DNA from: Bacteroidetes bacterium HGW-Bacteroidetes-4
GTDB taxonomy: Bacteria; Bacteroidota; Bacteroidia; Bacteroidales; SZUA-534
DNA length: 41,118 bases
Reading direction: 5' to 3'
Assembly (NCBI GenBank): GCA_002840905.1
Contig: PHDD01000034.1
Location: forward strand, 1-41,118
The first letter of the stretch is position 1; every line of letters begins with the position of its first letter. The translations under genes were made by a program, and so were the position numbers. Positions 29,862-37,848 of the stretch are shown piece by piece. Under the pieces are notes generated by a model. It was not told the DNA's origin. It did no database searches and saw only the letters and a list, made by a program, of their open reading frames with translations.

Positions 29862-31247
29862 TTATTCCCGGTTTACTTTTCCGCGATTATAGGAGAAATA
29901 AATGCCTGCACTACTAATAAACGCGAAACTAACAAAGCCCCACTTAACAGCTTTTAAAAACTGCCCGGGCGAAACCGACTCTATAGCATTTGAGCCAATA
30001 AAACCGGCAAAGAAAAGGGTGGCAATGGTCATGCTGGTAATTTGCCCAACCACACGCATGGTAGCCGCAGTACCCGACGCCAACCCGTACTGGGTTTTAT
30101 TTACCGAACTCATAATGGTATTCATATTGGGCGACGAAAACAACGCAAAACCCAAGCCCACCCAAAGTAACAATAGTACAATTAGCCAGATAGGTGTTGT
30201 TAACGAAAGCTGTGAAAAAGCCGCAAGCCCCAGGGTACACATAGTCATCCCGATAGTGGTCAGATAACGCGGTTGCAGGTGATCGGAAAGCCGTCCGGCA
30301 ATGGGTGAAAAAATGGCCATCATGGCCGGTTGAGCTATCAGTACAATTCCTGCATAGCGGGGCGACAAACCCTGAATCTTCTGTAAATAAAGACTCATTA
30401 AAAAAACAATGGCAAAGGTTGCACTGTAATTGATTAAGGCAGCCAGATTCGAAAAGGCAAACAAGCGATTTTGGGTAAACAGGCGGGTATCGATAACCGG
30501 AAAAGCCGATTTGCGTTCGAAAAGCCAGAAAATTACCAAAGCCAGGGTTCCTCCGCCCATCAGCATCCACCCCGATAAGTGCGGGATGCGCGAAGAACCA
30601 TAAACCAGAGCAACCAAACCCAGCATGTAAAACAAGGTTCCTTTTAAATCAATCTTTTTAGCCTGATGAGGGCTTGCTTCATCGTTCCCTAAAAACAGAA
30701 AAGCAATAAGGGTGGTAAGCAAACCCAGGCCCGAGGCTACAAAAAATATGGAACGCCAGCCCAGGTATTGGGTTAAGAACCCTCCGGCAAAAGGGCCAAA
30801 AGCCAAACCCAGATATACGGCCGATACGGAAATACCCAAAACCTGCCCCCGGTATTTCGGCAGGAAAGCCGAAACCAGGATTGCCGGCCCGGTAGTGCTG
30901 GTAAAGGCGGCCCCAAAACCCTGAATGTAACGAAAAATAATGAGCCAAAGCCCGTCCTGAACAAAGCCGCAGGCCAACGACGAAAGGGTAAATATTACCA
31001 CGCCCACCTTAAATAAGCGGCGTATTCCCGACATATCGCCCCAGCGGCCTACCGGCAACAAAAACATGGCAGTGGCCAGCAAAAACGAGGTTATTACCCA
31101 ACTTAAAGTTACGGCATTCAGCGAAAAACTCTTTTCAATAGCAGGTAATGCAATGTTTACCGACGATATTAAAAAGGTTCCCATAAACGAGGTTACGGCA
31201 ACAATTGCCAGAATAGAAAACTGCTTTTTTGTCCACTCCATAAACAC
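29862..31247 (-). CDS. MFS multidrug-type efflux transporter (DHA2-like)
   Basis: The 461-residue product has about 12-14 membrane segments. It has WVITSFLLATAMFLLPVGRW in place of the first conserved region, GDMSGIRRLFKVG (motif A-like), RYIQGFGAAFTS and the motif C region (SAVYLGLAFGPFAGGFLTQY). This is the pattern of proton-antiport drug exporters of the EmrB/QacA type. The start is ATG 31247 or ATG 31241, the latter opening MEWTKKQF. It lies 110 bases downstream of the copper chaperone gene. A link to copper is positional only. Confidence 0.88.
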   Translation of the reverse strand: MFMEWTKKQFSILAIVAVTSFMGTFLISSVNIALPAIEKSFSLNAVTLSWVITSFLLATAMFLLPVGRWGDMSGIRRLFKVGVVIFTLSSLACGFVQDGLWLIIFRYIQGFGAAFTSTTGPAILVSAFLPKYRGQVLGISVSAVYLGLAFGPFAGGFLTQYLGWRSIFFVASGLGLLTTLIAFLFLGNDEASPHQAKKIDLKGTLFYMLGLVALVYGSSRIPHLSGWMLMGGGTLALVIFWLFERKSAFPVIDTRLFTQNRLFAFSNLAALINYSATFAIVFLMSLYLQKIQGLSPRYAGIVLIAQPAMMAIFSPIAGRLSDHLQPRYLTTIGMTMCTLGLAAFSQLSLTTPIWLIVLLLLWVGLGFALFSSPNMNTIMSSVNKTQYGLASGTAATMRVVGQITSMTIATLFFAGFIGSNAIESVSPGQFLKAVKWGFVSFAFISSAGIYFSYNRGKVNRE

Positions 31248-31357
31248 CGGTTTTATTTTGAAAGCGACAAAGATACTATTTATTCCCTACCCGCTTTTCA
31301 ACAGGCATTGATTTATAACAAACCTTTATCGCTTTCGCAGCTATTATTCCGACTGTT

Positions 31358-31573
31358 TTAACCTACAATTCGTTCAATTTTAAAACCGCTTTCCTGTACT
31401 TTCTGTATAATTTCCTCTTCGGTAATGCCATCGGTTTGCACCGAAAGAATTTTATCGGGGTTGCCGGTATCGACATTCCATCGGGCAATACCTTTTAGAC
31501 TTTCCAAAGCGGGTGTAACCCGGGCCACACAACCACCACAATTGATACTGGTTTTAAATGTTAATGTTTCCAT
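31358..31573 (-). CDS. Heavy-metal-associated (CopZ-like) metallochaperone
   Basis: The 71-residue product is a single HMA domain (ferredoxin-like fold) with the metal-binding pair Cys12 and Cys15 in INCGGCVARV. Proteins of this type carry Cu(I) in the cytoplasm to a CopA ATPase. It lies 49 bases downstream of the copA-like gene on the same strand, so co-transcription is likely. Confidence 0.9.
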   Translation of the reverse strand: METLTFKTSINCGGCVARVTPALESLKGIARWNVDTGNPDKILSVQTDGITEEEIIQKVQESGFKIERIVG

Positions 31574-31622
31574 AGCTCTTGTATTAAATTGGTTTGAATG
31601 AATAATTATTTAGTTTGGTTGA

Positions 31623-34037
31623 TTATTTCTTCCATTTTAGCCGAAGGCTGTTGCTCACCACGCTCACGCTGCTCAGGGCCATGGCTGCACCGGCAATCAT
31701 GGGGTTGAGTAAAAAGCCCGTAAAGGGGTATAAAATACCGGCAGCCACCGGAATGCCTATTATATTGTAGATAAAAGCCCAAAACAGGTTTTGCCTTATG
31801 GTCTTTACGGTTTGTTTCGACAACTTAATGGCCGCTGCAATTTTTGTTAAATCGGACGATATGAGGGTCATTTTTGCCACATCCATGGCAATGTCGCTCC
31901 CTTTACCCATGGCTATGCTTACATCGGCCTGGGCCAGTGCTGCACTGTCGTTAATGCCATCGCCCACCATAGCTACCGTTTTGCCTGAGTCCTGCAATTG
32001 CTTAACAAAAGCAGCTTTCTGTCCGGGCAATACTTCGGCCTGATAATGCTTTAAATTCAGTTTTTCGGCAAGGGCTTTGGCCGTTGCCTGATTATCGCCG
32101 GTAAGCATGTACACTTCAATACCCTCGTTGTGCAATTGCTGAATGGCTAAGGGGGTGGTATCCTTAATCGGATCGCTGATGGCCAGAACTGCCAGTGCTT
32201 CCGATGTATTGGCAAACCACACTACCGTTTTCGCCTGGGCGCTCCAGGTTTCATACTGTTGTTGCAGGCTGTCATTTATTGAAGTACTGTTTTCAGTAAG
32301 CAGACTCCTATTTCCGGCCAGGTAAAGTTGCTTATCAATACTTGCCTTAACTCCTTTTCCGGTAAGGCTTTCAAAATTTTCCATGGGTAAAAGCCGGGCA
32401 TCCTCCAAATGTTGGGTAATGGCTTCGGCCAGGGGATGCTCCGATTGTTTTTCCAAACTGAGCAGTACCGACTTCAGGTTTTCGTCGTTAGTTAACCACA
32501 ACGCATCGCTTACTACCGGGCGTCCTTCGGTAAGTGTTCCGGTTTTATCGAGCACCACGGCCGTAATTTTTTTGGCCAGCTCCAGGCTTTCCGCATCTTT
32601 TATCAGAATTCCCTGAGCGGCTCCTTTGCCTACGCCCACCATAATAGCTGTGGGAGTGGCCAGTCCCAGGGCACAGGGACAGGCGATAACCAACACCGTA
32701 ACCAGGGCCATTAAACCGTGGGTAAATCCCTGTTCGCCGCCAAAAATAAGCCAGCTGAAAAATGCAGCCAACGCAATAAGCAACACCACCGGAACAAATA
32801 TGCCGGCAATTTTATCGACCAGTTTTTGCACCGGCGCCTTGCTGCCCTGCGCATCCTCAACCATTTTAATTATCTGTGCCAACAGGGTTTCGGAGCCTAC
32901 TTTTTCAGCGGTAAACAGGAAACTGCCCTTTTGATTGATGGTTCCGGCAAAAACCGTTTCGCCTTTTTCCTTAAAAACAGGAACCGGCTCACCGCTTAAC
33001 ATGCTCTCATCTACGTACGAACTGCCACTCACCACCTTCCCATCGACGGCTACTTTCTCACCCGGTTTTACCACTAATACATCGCCAACGCTAACCTGCT
33101 CAACCGGCAATGTAGCATGATTGCCGTCGGGTTTAACCAGCGTCACCGTTTTGGGTTGCAACCCCATCAGCTTTTTAATGGCTGTGGCTGTATTGGCTTT
33201 GGCTTTTTCTTCGAGTAGTTTTCCTAATAAGATAAAGGCAATTACTACGGCTGCCGCCTCGAAATACACATGGGCCTGCAGACCCTTTTGTTCCCAGAAT
33301 TGCGGAAACAGGGTATTGAATACGCTGAAAAGATAGGCTACACCCGTGCTAAGCGCTACCAGGGTGTCCATGTTGGCCGTACGGTGTTTGGCCTGTTTCC
33401 ATGCGTTCTGGTAAAAGCCTTTTCCAAACCAAACCACCACAGGGGTACTCAATGCCCACATCAGGTAATTGGCATAAGGCATGTCCATAAAAAACATGCC
33501 GATAATTACCACCGGAACAGCCAGAAGAACCGCTCCGAGTGTGCGCTTTTTTAATTGCTTCTGCCTGTTCTGCCGGACAGTCTCCACCGCTCCGGCAGCC
33601 TGAGCACTTTCATCAATTTCGAGATCGAAGCCAATGGATTGCACTACCTTTTTCATGGCTGCAGGACTGGTACTTCCCGGCAGGTACTCGACCTGAACGC
33701 TGGCCGAGGCAAAGTTTACGGCAGCTGAAACCACGCCGGGCGAGGCATTCAACATACTGTCGACACTGGCGGCACACGAGGCACAGCTCATGTTCAGCAC
33801 CGGAAAGGTTTTTTTTACTGTCAACACATCGTAGCCAACCTGACGAATGCTTTTCAGGGTGTCGGCCAAATGGAAGGAACCGTTTCCGGTTTCAATTACT
33901 GCACGGTGGTTATTTAATTCCACTTTGTGGGCAGCAATGCCCGGGAGTTTTTTCAGCTCCTTATCGACAATCAGTGCGCAATGCTCACTGTCGAGCCCAA
34001 TGATGGGGATATGCAAGGTGTTTTTTTCTGTAGCCAT
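31623..34037 (-). CDS. copA: Copper-translocating P-type ATPase
   Basis: It exports Cu(I) across the inner membrane using ATP. The 804-residue product has two N-terminal HMA-like domains. The first (about 8-75) is degenerate, with one Cys (Cys20 in LDSEHCALIV). The second has CASC (85-88). The actuator motif is SGEP (348-351), the membrane CPC is at 453-455 (VIACPCALGLATPTA), and the phosphorylated Asp 497 lies in DKTGTLTEG. HP is in SEHPLAEAI (532-540), and GDGINDSAALAQAD lies near the end. These mark the PIB-1 (Cu+) subclass. It is downstream of an AraC regulator with a metal-binding domain and upstream of a CopZ-like gene. Confidence 0.96.
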   Translation of the reverse strand: MATEKNTLHIPIIGLDSEHCALIVDKELKKLPGIAAHKVELNNHRAVIETGNGSFHLADTLKSIRQVGYDVLTVKKTFPVLNMSCASCAASVDSMLNASPGVVSAAVNFASASVQVEYLPGSTSPAAMKKVVQSIGFDLEIDESAQAAGAVETVRQNRQKQLKKRTLGAVLLAVPVVIIGMFFMDMPYANYLMWALSTPVVVWFGKGFYQNAWKQAKHRTANMDTLVALSTGVAYLFSVFNTLFPQFWEQKGLQAHVYFEAAAVVIAFILLGKLLEEKAKANTATAIKKLMGLQPKTVTLVKPDGNHATLPVEQVSVGDVLVVKPGEKVAVDGKVVSGSSYVDESMLSGEPVPVFKEKGETVFAGTINQKGSFLFTAEKVGSETLLAQIIKMVEDAQGSKAPVQKLVDKIAGIFVPVVLLIALAAFFSWLIFGGEQGFTHGLMALVTVLVIACPCALGLATPTAIMVGVGKGAAQGILIKDAESLELAKKITAVVLDKTGTLTEGRPVVSDALWLTNDENLKSVLLSLEKQSEHPLAEAITQHLEDARLLPMENFESLTGKGVKASIDKQLYLAGNRSLLTENSTSINDSLQQQYETWSAQAKTVVWFANTSEALAVLAISDPIKDTTPLAIQQLHNEGIEVYMLTGDNQATAKALAEKLNLKHYQAEVLPGQKAAFVKQLQDSGKTVAMVGDGINDSAALAQADVSIAMGKGSDIAMDVAKMTLISSDLTKIAAAIKLSKQTVKTIRQNLFWAFIYNIIGIPVAAGILYPFTGFLLNPMIAGAAMALSSVSVVSNSLRLKWKK

Positions 34038-34109
34038 AACGCTTTATTTAATTACGCTACAAAAATCACGATAATAAAAGAACCGTGTGTTGTGATTTTT
34101 TTTGAAAGT

Positions 34110-34126
34110 GTTGTAAGATTTACAAC
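34110..34126. promoter_or_regulatory. Palindrome upstream of copA, possible operator
   Basis: GTTGTAA-GAT-TTACAAC is a perfect 7-bp inverted repeat with a 3-base spacer, about 73 bases upstream of the copA start. Its size and position suit a dimeric regulator. The copper-sensing AraC-type protein encoded just upstream is the natural candidate (inference). Confidence 0.4.
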
Positions 34127-34200
34127 TATTAGCAATTGGTAAAAACAAATAGAATAGCTTGCGCTCCTGATTTTCTGTAGCAAGCAATAAGCTGACGAGA

Positions 34201-34240
34201 GATCCCGATTTTTCCCGACCTACGGTGCGGGATCGGGATC
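34201..34240. repeat. Hairpin element GATCCCGAT...ATCGGGATC
   Basis: Nine-base arms (34201-34209 and 34232-34240) enclose an inner CCCG/CGGG pair, making a GC-rich interrupted palindrome. Two weaker hairpins flank it: GCTTGC/GCAAGC near 34157-34184 and ATTTCAGT/ACTGAAAT at 34255-34281. No T-run follows. A dispersed palindromic repeat is more likely than a terminator. Confidence 0.5.
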
Positions 34241-34296
34241 AGTTCGACTACGTAATTTCAGTTCACTATCATTACTGAAATCACAGTCTCACTGAT

Positions 34297-34869
34297 TTAC
34301 ACCTGGTCGAGCGATTTGCGTTTGCTCCCCTTAATATTTTTAAAGTGTGAGGGCGTAAGTCCGGTAACTTTTTTAAACTGGTTGCTTAAATAAGCTGCAC
34401 TGGAGTAATTGAGCTGGTAGGCTATTTCGCTCAGCGAAAGCTCGTCGTACACCAGTAATTCTTTTACCTTTTCAATTTTTTGGGCAATGTAATACTTCTC
34501 GATGGTGGTTCCTTCGATTTCGGAATAGAGGGTGCTTAGGTAGTTGTAATCGTGGTTCAGCCGGCTGCTCAGGTAATCAGAAAGGTTGGTTTTCAGTTCC
34601 TCGTGCTGGTGATGCACCAGGGTCACTATTTGGTTTTTAATTTGCTCAATCAGGCGGCTTTTTTTATCGTCGATAAGGGAAAAGCCCAGGCTTTGCAGCT
34701 TGGCACCCAGTGTTTGTTTTTGCTGTTTGCTGAGTTCCTGCTTTAGTACCACCTCGCCCAGTTCCACCGAAACCGGTTCCAGGCCAAGTTGCTGCAATTG
34801 TTGGTTCACCACCATTTTGCAGCGGTCGCATACCATATTTTTTATGTAGAGTTTCACTGGTTCATTCAT
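34297..34869 (-). CDS. AraC-family regulator with N-terminal metal-binding (HMA) domain
   Basis: The 190-residue product starts with an HMA-like domain (about residues 4-68) carrying the CxxC pair Cys14/Cys17 in NMVCDRCKMVV. The C-terminal ~70 residues are an AraC helix-turn-helix domain: LSLSEIAYQLNYSSAAYLSN, then QFKKVTGLTPSHFKN. The fusion suggests that Cu(I) or a similar ion is sensed directly and copA is controlled (inference from domain make-up and position 260 bases upstream of copA). Such fusions occur in Bacteroidota next to copper ATPase genes. Confidence 0.88.
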   Translation of the reverse strand: MNEPVKLYIKNMVCDRCKMVVNQQLQQLGLEPVSVELGEVVLKQELSKQQKQTLGAKLQSLGFSLIDDKKSRLIEQIKNQIVTLVHHQHEELKTNLSDYLSSRLNHDYNYLSTLYSEIEGTTIEKYYIAQKIEKVKELLVYDELSLSEIAYQLNYSSAAYLSNQFKKVTGLTPSHFKNIKGSKRKSLDQV

Positions 34870-34895
34870 TGCGTTTACATTTTTTGGAACCTTAG

Positions 34896-36155
34896 CTATT
34901 GTTTTGCTTTGAATGCTAACAAACGATCCAGGTAATTGGTTTCATACCCGGGCCAAACCCCCAGGTTCAGGTAGCTTTGATACCAGCTGATAACTTCATC
35001 TAATTTGTCTGATGCTCCGGTTTCTTTATAATGGGCTGCCAATGCTATTAAACCTGAAGCATAAGCATACAAAACAACCGCCGAAACCCGGGGCTGATTC
35101 TTTTCCAGAACCGAACGGTAATTTAGCGGAGGCTTTTTTTTCCATAAATCAGCCAAAGCCATTGGATTAAAAGCATAGCTTGTTTCCTGCGTTTTAAAAG
35201 GAACTAATTCCGATACCAGCCCTTTGTCGCATCCATAAGCATCGAGGCCACCCAGATAGTTAGCATCCATTCCTTTGGCCCAATAAACCGGGCGCTTCCA
35301 TTGATTGGCTTCAATCAAATCGATTAAAAGCGAGCGTTCGGTACTCAGGTAACTGCGCTTTCCCTGTAAATCGGGTACCACCTCCCAGATCATTTCATAC
35401 CCGGCAGGCAAACCATAAACTGCACTCAGGGAATCGGGTACCGGAATGCTCAGGCTAAGCGTATCCCACTTGGCAGGATGCATGTTCATTACCTGAAGTT
35501 CCGATACATTAAACGGCACGGGTTGGAACAAAGAACCCTGCATCAACTCCAAAACATAAAACGGCCGATTCAGCATCACCAAAGGGATTACTGAAACATC
35601 GGTACGGTGGTCTTCACAAAGTTGCAGGTACCAGCATACATTCAACATAAAATCGCCATGCGTAAATAATATACCCTCAGGAGCTACCTGCGAGAACAGT
35701 AAGCGGCCATACTCCAGCGCCCATTCCGGGAAACCTCCTGCGGAAGCGGCTTTTTGATACAGCTGTTTTACCCTCGCGTAGTCTTTTTTCTGAAGGGCAT
35801 AAAACGCCTGAGCACCACATTCGGCTACATAAAAATAGGTAGCATCGCCGTAAGCGGGATCGAGTTCCAATGCTTTTTCGAGGTAATAGAAAACGGTATC
35901 GGAATAATCGAGATCGTATCCGGCCAAAGGACGACTGTCGTAAGCCTTGTAATGATAAAAATAACCCAGGTAGTAATAAAGTTCCTTATCGTTGGGATTT
36001 TTTTCCAGCGCCTGATGCAAATACGCTATGGCTTTGGGATAATTTTCATTTTTAAACTCCCGCAAAGCTTCTGATTTATAATTATTGGCCTGACCAACGA
36101 TAAATGTTATGTTTATCTGAACAAACAGGTAAATTAACGCAAGGTGTTTTCTCAA
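34896..36155 (-). CDS. Secreted TPR protein with DUF2723 C-terminal-like domain
   Basis: The 419-residue product has a signal peptide (residues 1-22, ending VGQA). TPR-like repeats follow at about 25-60 (ALREFKNENYPKAIAYLHQA) and 85-110 (FYYLEKALELDPAYGDATYF). From about residue 155 it contains GILFTHGDFMLNVCWYLQLC and HRTDVSVIPLVMLNRPFYV. These match the ILFTxGDxDTxxLWYLQ...RTDVxVxNLSLLNTxWY region found at the C-terminus of DUF2723 membrane glycosyltransferase-like proteins, but no membrane part is present. Function is unknown. TAGTTTTG (36190-36183, minus strand) is a likely -7 element. It ends 26 bases before the AraC gene, so the two may be co-transcribed. Confidence 0.8.
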   Translation of the reverse strand: MRKHLALIYLFVQINITFIVGQANNYKSEALREFKNENYPKAIAYLHQALEKNPNDKELYYYLGYFYHYKAYDSRPLAGYDLDYSDTVFYYLEKALELDPAYGDATYFYVAECGAQAFYALQKKDYARVKQLYQKAASAGGFPEWALEYGRLLFSQVAPEGILFTHGDFMLNVCWYLQLCEDHRTDVSVIPLVMLNRPFYVLELMQGSLFQPVPFNVSELQVMNMHPAKWDTLSLSIPVPDSLSAVYGLPAGYEMIWEVVPDLQGKRSYLSTERSLLIDLIEANQWKRPVYWAKGMDANYLGGLDAYGCDKGLVSELVPFKTQETSYAFNPMALADLWKKKPPLNYRSVLEKNQPRVSAVVLYAYASGLIALAAHYKETGASDKLDEVISWYQSYLNLGVWPGYETNYLDRLLAFKAKQ

Positions 36156-36339
36156 TGTCTTTATAATTTTGGTTTACATAATCAAAACTACAAAAAATAG
36201 GTCAGGGAGCCTGAATTAATTGCAATTAATTGGCGGCAAAACGCTGCGCTGTTGCGATAACTACCCACAGTAATTGGAACCAGACAATGGATTGCTTTTG
36301 ATGCTAAACCCTTGTTTAGGAATAATTCTAATACTATGT

Positions 36340-36610
36340 TAAAGCTAAGGCCGTTGGTTTAAGCGCTATTACCGGGGTGGACAGCGCTTTTTCCATTGGT
36401 TTTAGCGATGTGAGAAAAAGACAGAGCTAAGGCAACTGGTTTGAGCGCTGTGAGCAAAAAGACAAAGCCAAGGCAGTTGGTTTGAGTGCTGTGAGCAAAA
36501 AGACAAAGCCAAGGCAGTTGGTTTGAGCGCTGTGAACAAAAAGACGAAGCTAAGACAGTTGGTTTGAGTGCTGTGAGCAAAAAGACAAAGCCAGGGCAGT
36601 TGGTTTGAGT
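36340..36610. repeat. 41-bp tandem repeat array (about 6-7 copies)
   Basis: Units of the form GGCAGTTGGTTTGAGTGCTG followed by TGAGCAAAAAGACAAAGCCAA recur exactly every 41 bases at 36431, 36472, 36513, 36554 and 36595. Two more diverged units lie to the left from about 36349. There are no spacers, so it is not a CRISPR array. Since 41 is not a multiple of three, the long minus-strand frame across it (36359-36763) rotates through three frames of the repeat, which argues against coding. Confidence 0.88.
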
Positions 36611-36887
36611 CATAAAAAAATGTATATTGGGTTTAGCCCTTGTTTCTTTATTATACCTATAGCAATTTATCGGTTGAATGGCCGATACCACATTATTTAT
36701 TGACCAGATAGCGACAAAGCAAGTTCTGAAAACCCGCCAACCCAAAGCGGCTTCTTCTGCCAAACCCTATCAAGCCCTAAAATCTGGCTTTCAACCGCTT
36801 GAATAAAAATAATCCCCATTTTTTACCCTTTAAATTTGTTTTTTAAGAAAGAAAAGTGGTAACTTGAATGCTCAAAATTTTAGTTCC

Positions 36888-37001
36888 ATGCCTGCAAACC
36901 TTTTATTATACACGAAGCGCGCAGCAAAACCAACCGCGAATTCACACCGGAGCATGGAGACCAACCCTACGATTGGCCCCCCTCCAGTCTTAATCGTATA
37001 A
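36888..37001 (+). CDS. Possible 37-residue leader peptide
   Basis: ATG 36888 opens a frame of 37 codons (MPANLLLYTKRAAKPTANSH, then a Pro-rich end PTIGPPPVLIV) that stops 4 bases before the ATG of the DUF6261-like gene. It lies about 43 bases after the predicted transcription start and contains the left inverted-repeat arm. It could be a leader that couples or tunes translation of the next gene, or chance. No family is recognised. Confidence 0.25.
   Translation: MPANLLLYTKRAAKPTANSHRSMETNPTIGPPPVLIV
36939..36951 (+). repeat. Left arm of 13-bp inverted repeat around the DUF6261-like gene
   Basis: AATTCACACCGGA is the exact reverse complement of the right arm at 37766-37778. The two arms are about 840 bases apart and enclose only the leader frame end and the DUF6261-like gene. 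Confidence 0.7.
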
Positions 37002-37005
37002 TCGT

Positions 37006-37746
37006 ATGAGAAAAATTCCATACCTGGTAAAATCAGCCACAGTGGCTGAAATAACCGATGTAAGCGGGGTGGTAGCTTCGGCCATTGGCGAAGCAGCCCT
37101 TGGGGATACGCACCTTAACACCCGGGTTCAGGATTTAAACCAACTGAACACCGACATGCTCAGGGGTATGGCAAAGGGAAGGACCAAAGAGCTCAGTGCA
37201 CCGCTCAATACCGCCGATTCCCTGCGCGATAACCTATTTCGTGCACTCATACACTTCCTTAAAGCGCTTATTTATTGGAATAAGCCCGAAACAGCCCCGG
37301 CAGCCGAACTGCTGATGGCCGAAATTAATAAACAGGGCACGGGGCTAAGCAAGCTTAGTCAGGAGAAAGAAAGTGCCCATATCGATGCCCTCTTACAGGC
37401 TTTTCAAAGTCCTGCACTGGCCCAGGCGCTGGTTACCACCAACCTGGTTTCGCTGAATAACGATTTAAGCCAGGCACAACAGGGCTATAAAAACCTGTAC
37501 AAAGAATCGGCAGCCCTTGAATCCCAAAAGGGAGAAATTGCCGCTGCCAGTGCCATACGCAACCATGTTCATGAAAACCTTAGGAAGGTTATCGATTACC
37601 TGAATGTGATGCAAGAGGTGGATGCAGCCACTTATAACCCTTTGGCCCTGCATTTGGCCGAAGTTATTGAAGGTTTGAACGAGAAAATCCGTGCCCGCCT
37701 GAGCTCTGGCACAGCGGAACCGGACGAACCCGCCGAACCGGTATAA
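37006..37746 (+). CDS. DUF6261-like protein
   Basis: The 246-residue product is almost all alpha-helical, with no signal peptide or membrane segment. Length, helical make-up and the start (MRKIPYLVKSATVAEITDVS) fit the Bacteroidota family DUF6261, but I make this match from memory and rate it as moderate. No enzyme motif is visible. The C-terminus ends in a short acidic, Pro-rich tail (EPDEPAEPV). It is the only plus-strand gene in this half of the window. It is enclosed by inverted repeats and follows a tandem repeat array, which suggests an acquired or mobile cassette (inference). Its GC content appears higher than that of the flanking spacers. Confidence 0.65.
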   Translation: MRKIPYLVKSATVAEITDVSGVVASAIGEAALGDTHLNTRVQDLNQLNTDMLRGMAKGRTKELSAPLNTADSLRDNLFRALIHFLKALIYWNKPETAPAAELLMAEINKQGTGLSKLSQEKESAHIDALLQAFQSPALAQALVTTNLVSLNNDLSQAQQGYKNLYKESAALESQKGEIAAASAIRNHVHENLRKVIDYLNVMQEVDAATYNPLALHLAEVIEGLNEKIRARLSSGTAEPDEPAEPV

Positions 37747-37765
37747 ACTAACCCGCTGGGGCGCT

Positions 37766-37778
37766 TCCGGTGTGAATT
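37766..37778 (-). repeat. Right arm of 13-bp inverted repeat around the DUF6261-like gene
   Basis: TCCGGTGTGAATT, 20 bases after the stop codon, pairs perfectly with the arm at 36939-36951. No T-run follows, and the distance is far too great for a terminator hairpin with the left arm. Confidence 0.7.
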
Positions 37779-37848
37779 ACCTTTAGCCTGCCTCCATAGC
37801 AAAAAATTGGGTGATACTGAATTAATGATTCTTTAAGGATGATTTGAT

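Larger units (their letters stand above)
36156..37005. other. Gene-poor region before the DUF6261-like gene
   Basis: This 850-base stretch holds the 41-bp array, then AT-rich sequence with a perfect -7 element TAAATTTG (36831-36838) but no good -33 partner, a possible short leader frame (36888-37001) and the left arm of an inverted repeat (36939-36951). An 8-base direct duplication, AATCGTAT twice (36992-37007), overlaps the start codon of the next gene. Confidence 0.55.

Noticed and set aside
30097-30570. Long frame inside the MFS gene in another frame
   Set aside because: Shadow of the transporter gene on the same strand; the MFS frame has clear membrane-segment and motif structure.
33539-34003. 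154-codon plus-strand frame opposite copA
   Set aside because: Arg/Trp/Ser-rich shadow of the HMA-domain coding sequence with no own signals.
34255-34281. Terminator for the AraC gene (ATTTCAGT/ACTGAAAT hairpin)
   Set aside because: Stem of only 8 bp with an 11-base loop and no T-run on the minus strand, so termination is not supported.
36340-36610. CRISPR array
   Set aside because: The copies are contiguous with no variable spacers, and no cas gene is in the window.
36359-36763. Minus-strand 134-codon frame
   Set aside because: It runs through the 41-bp array, where the reading frame rotates with each copy, so its apparent protein repeats are an artefact.
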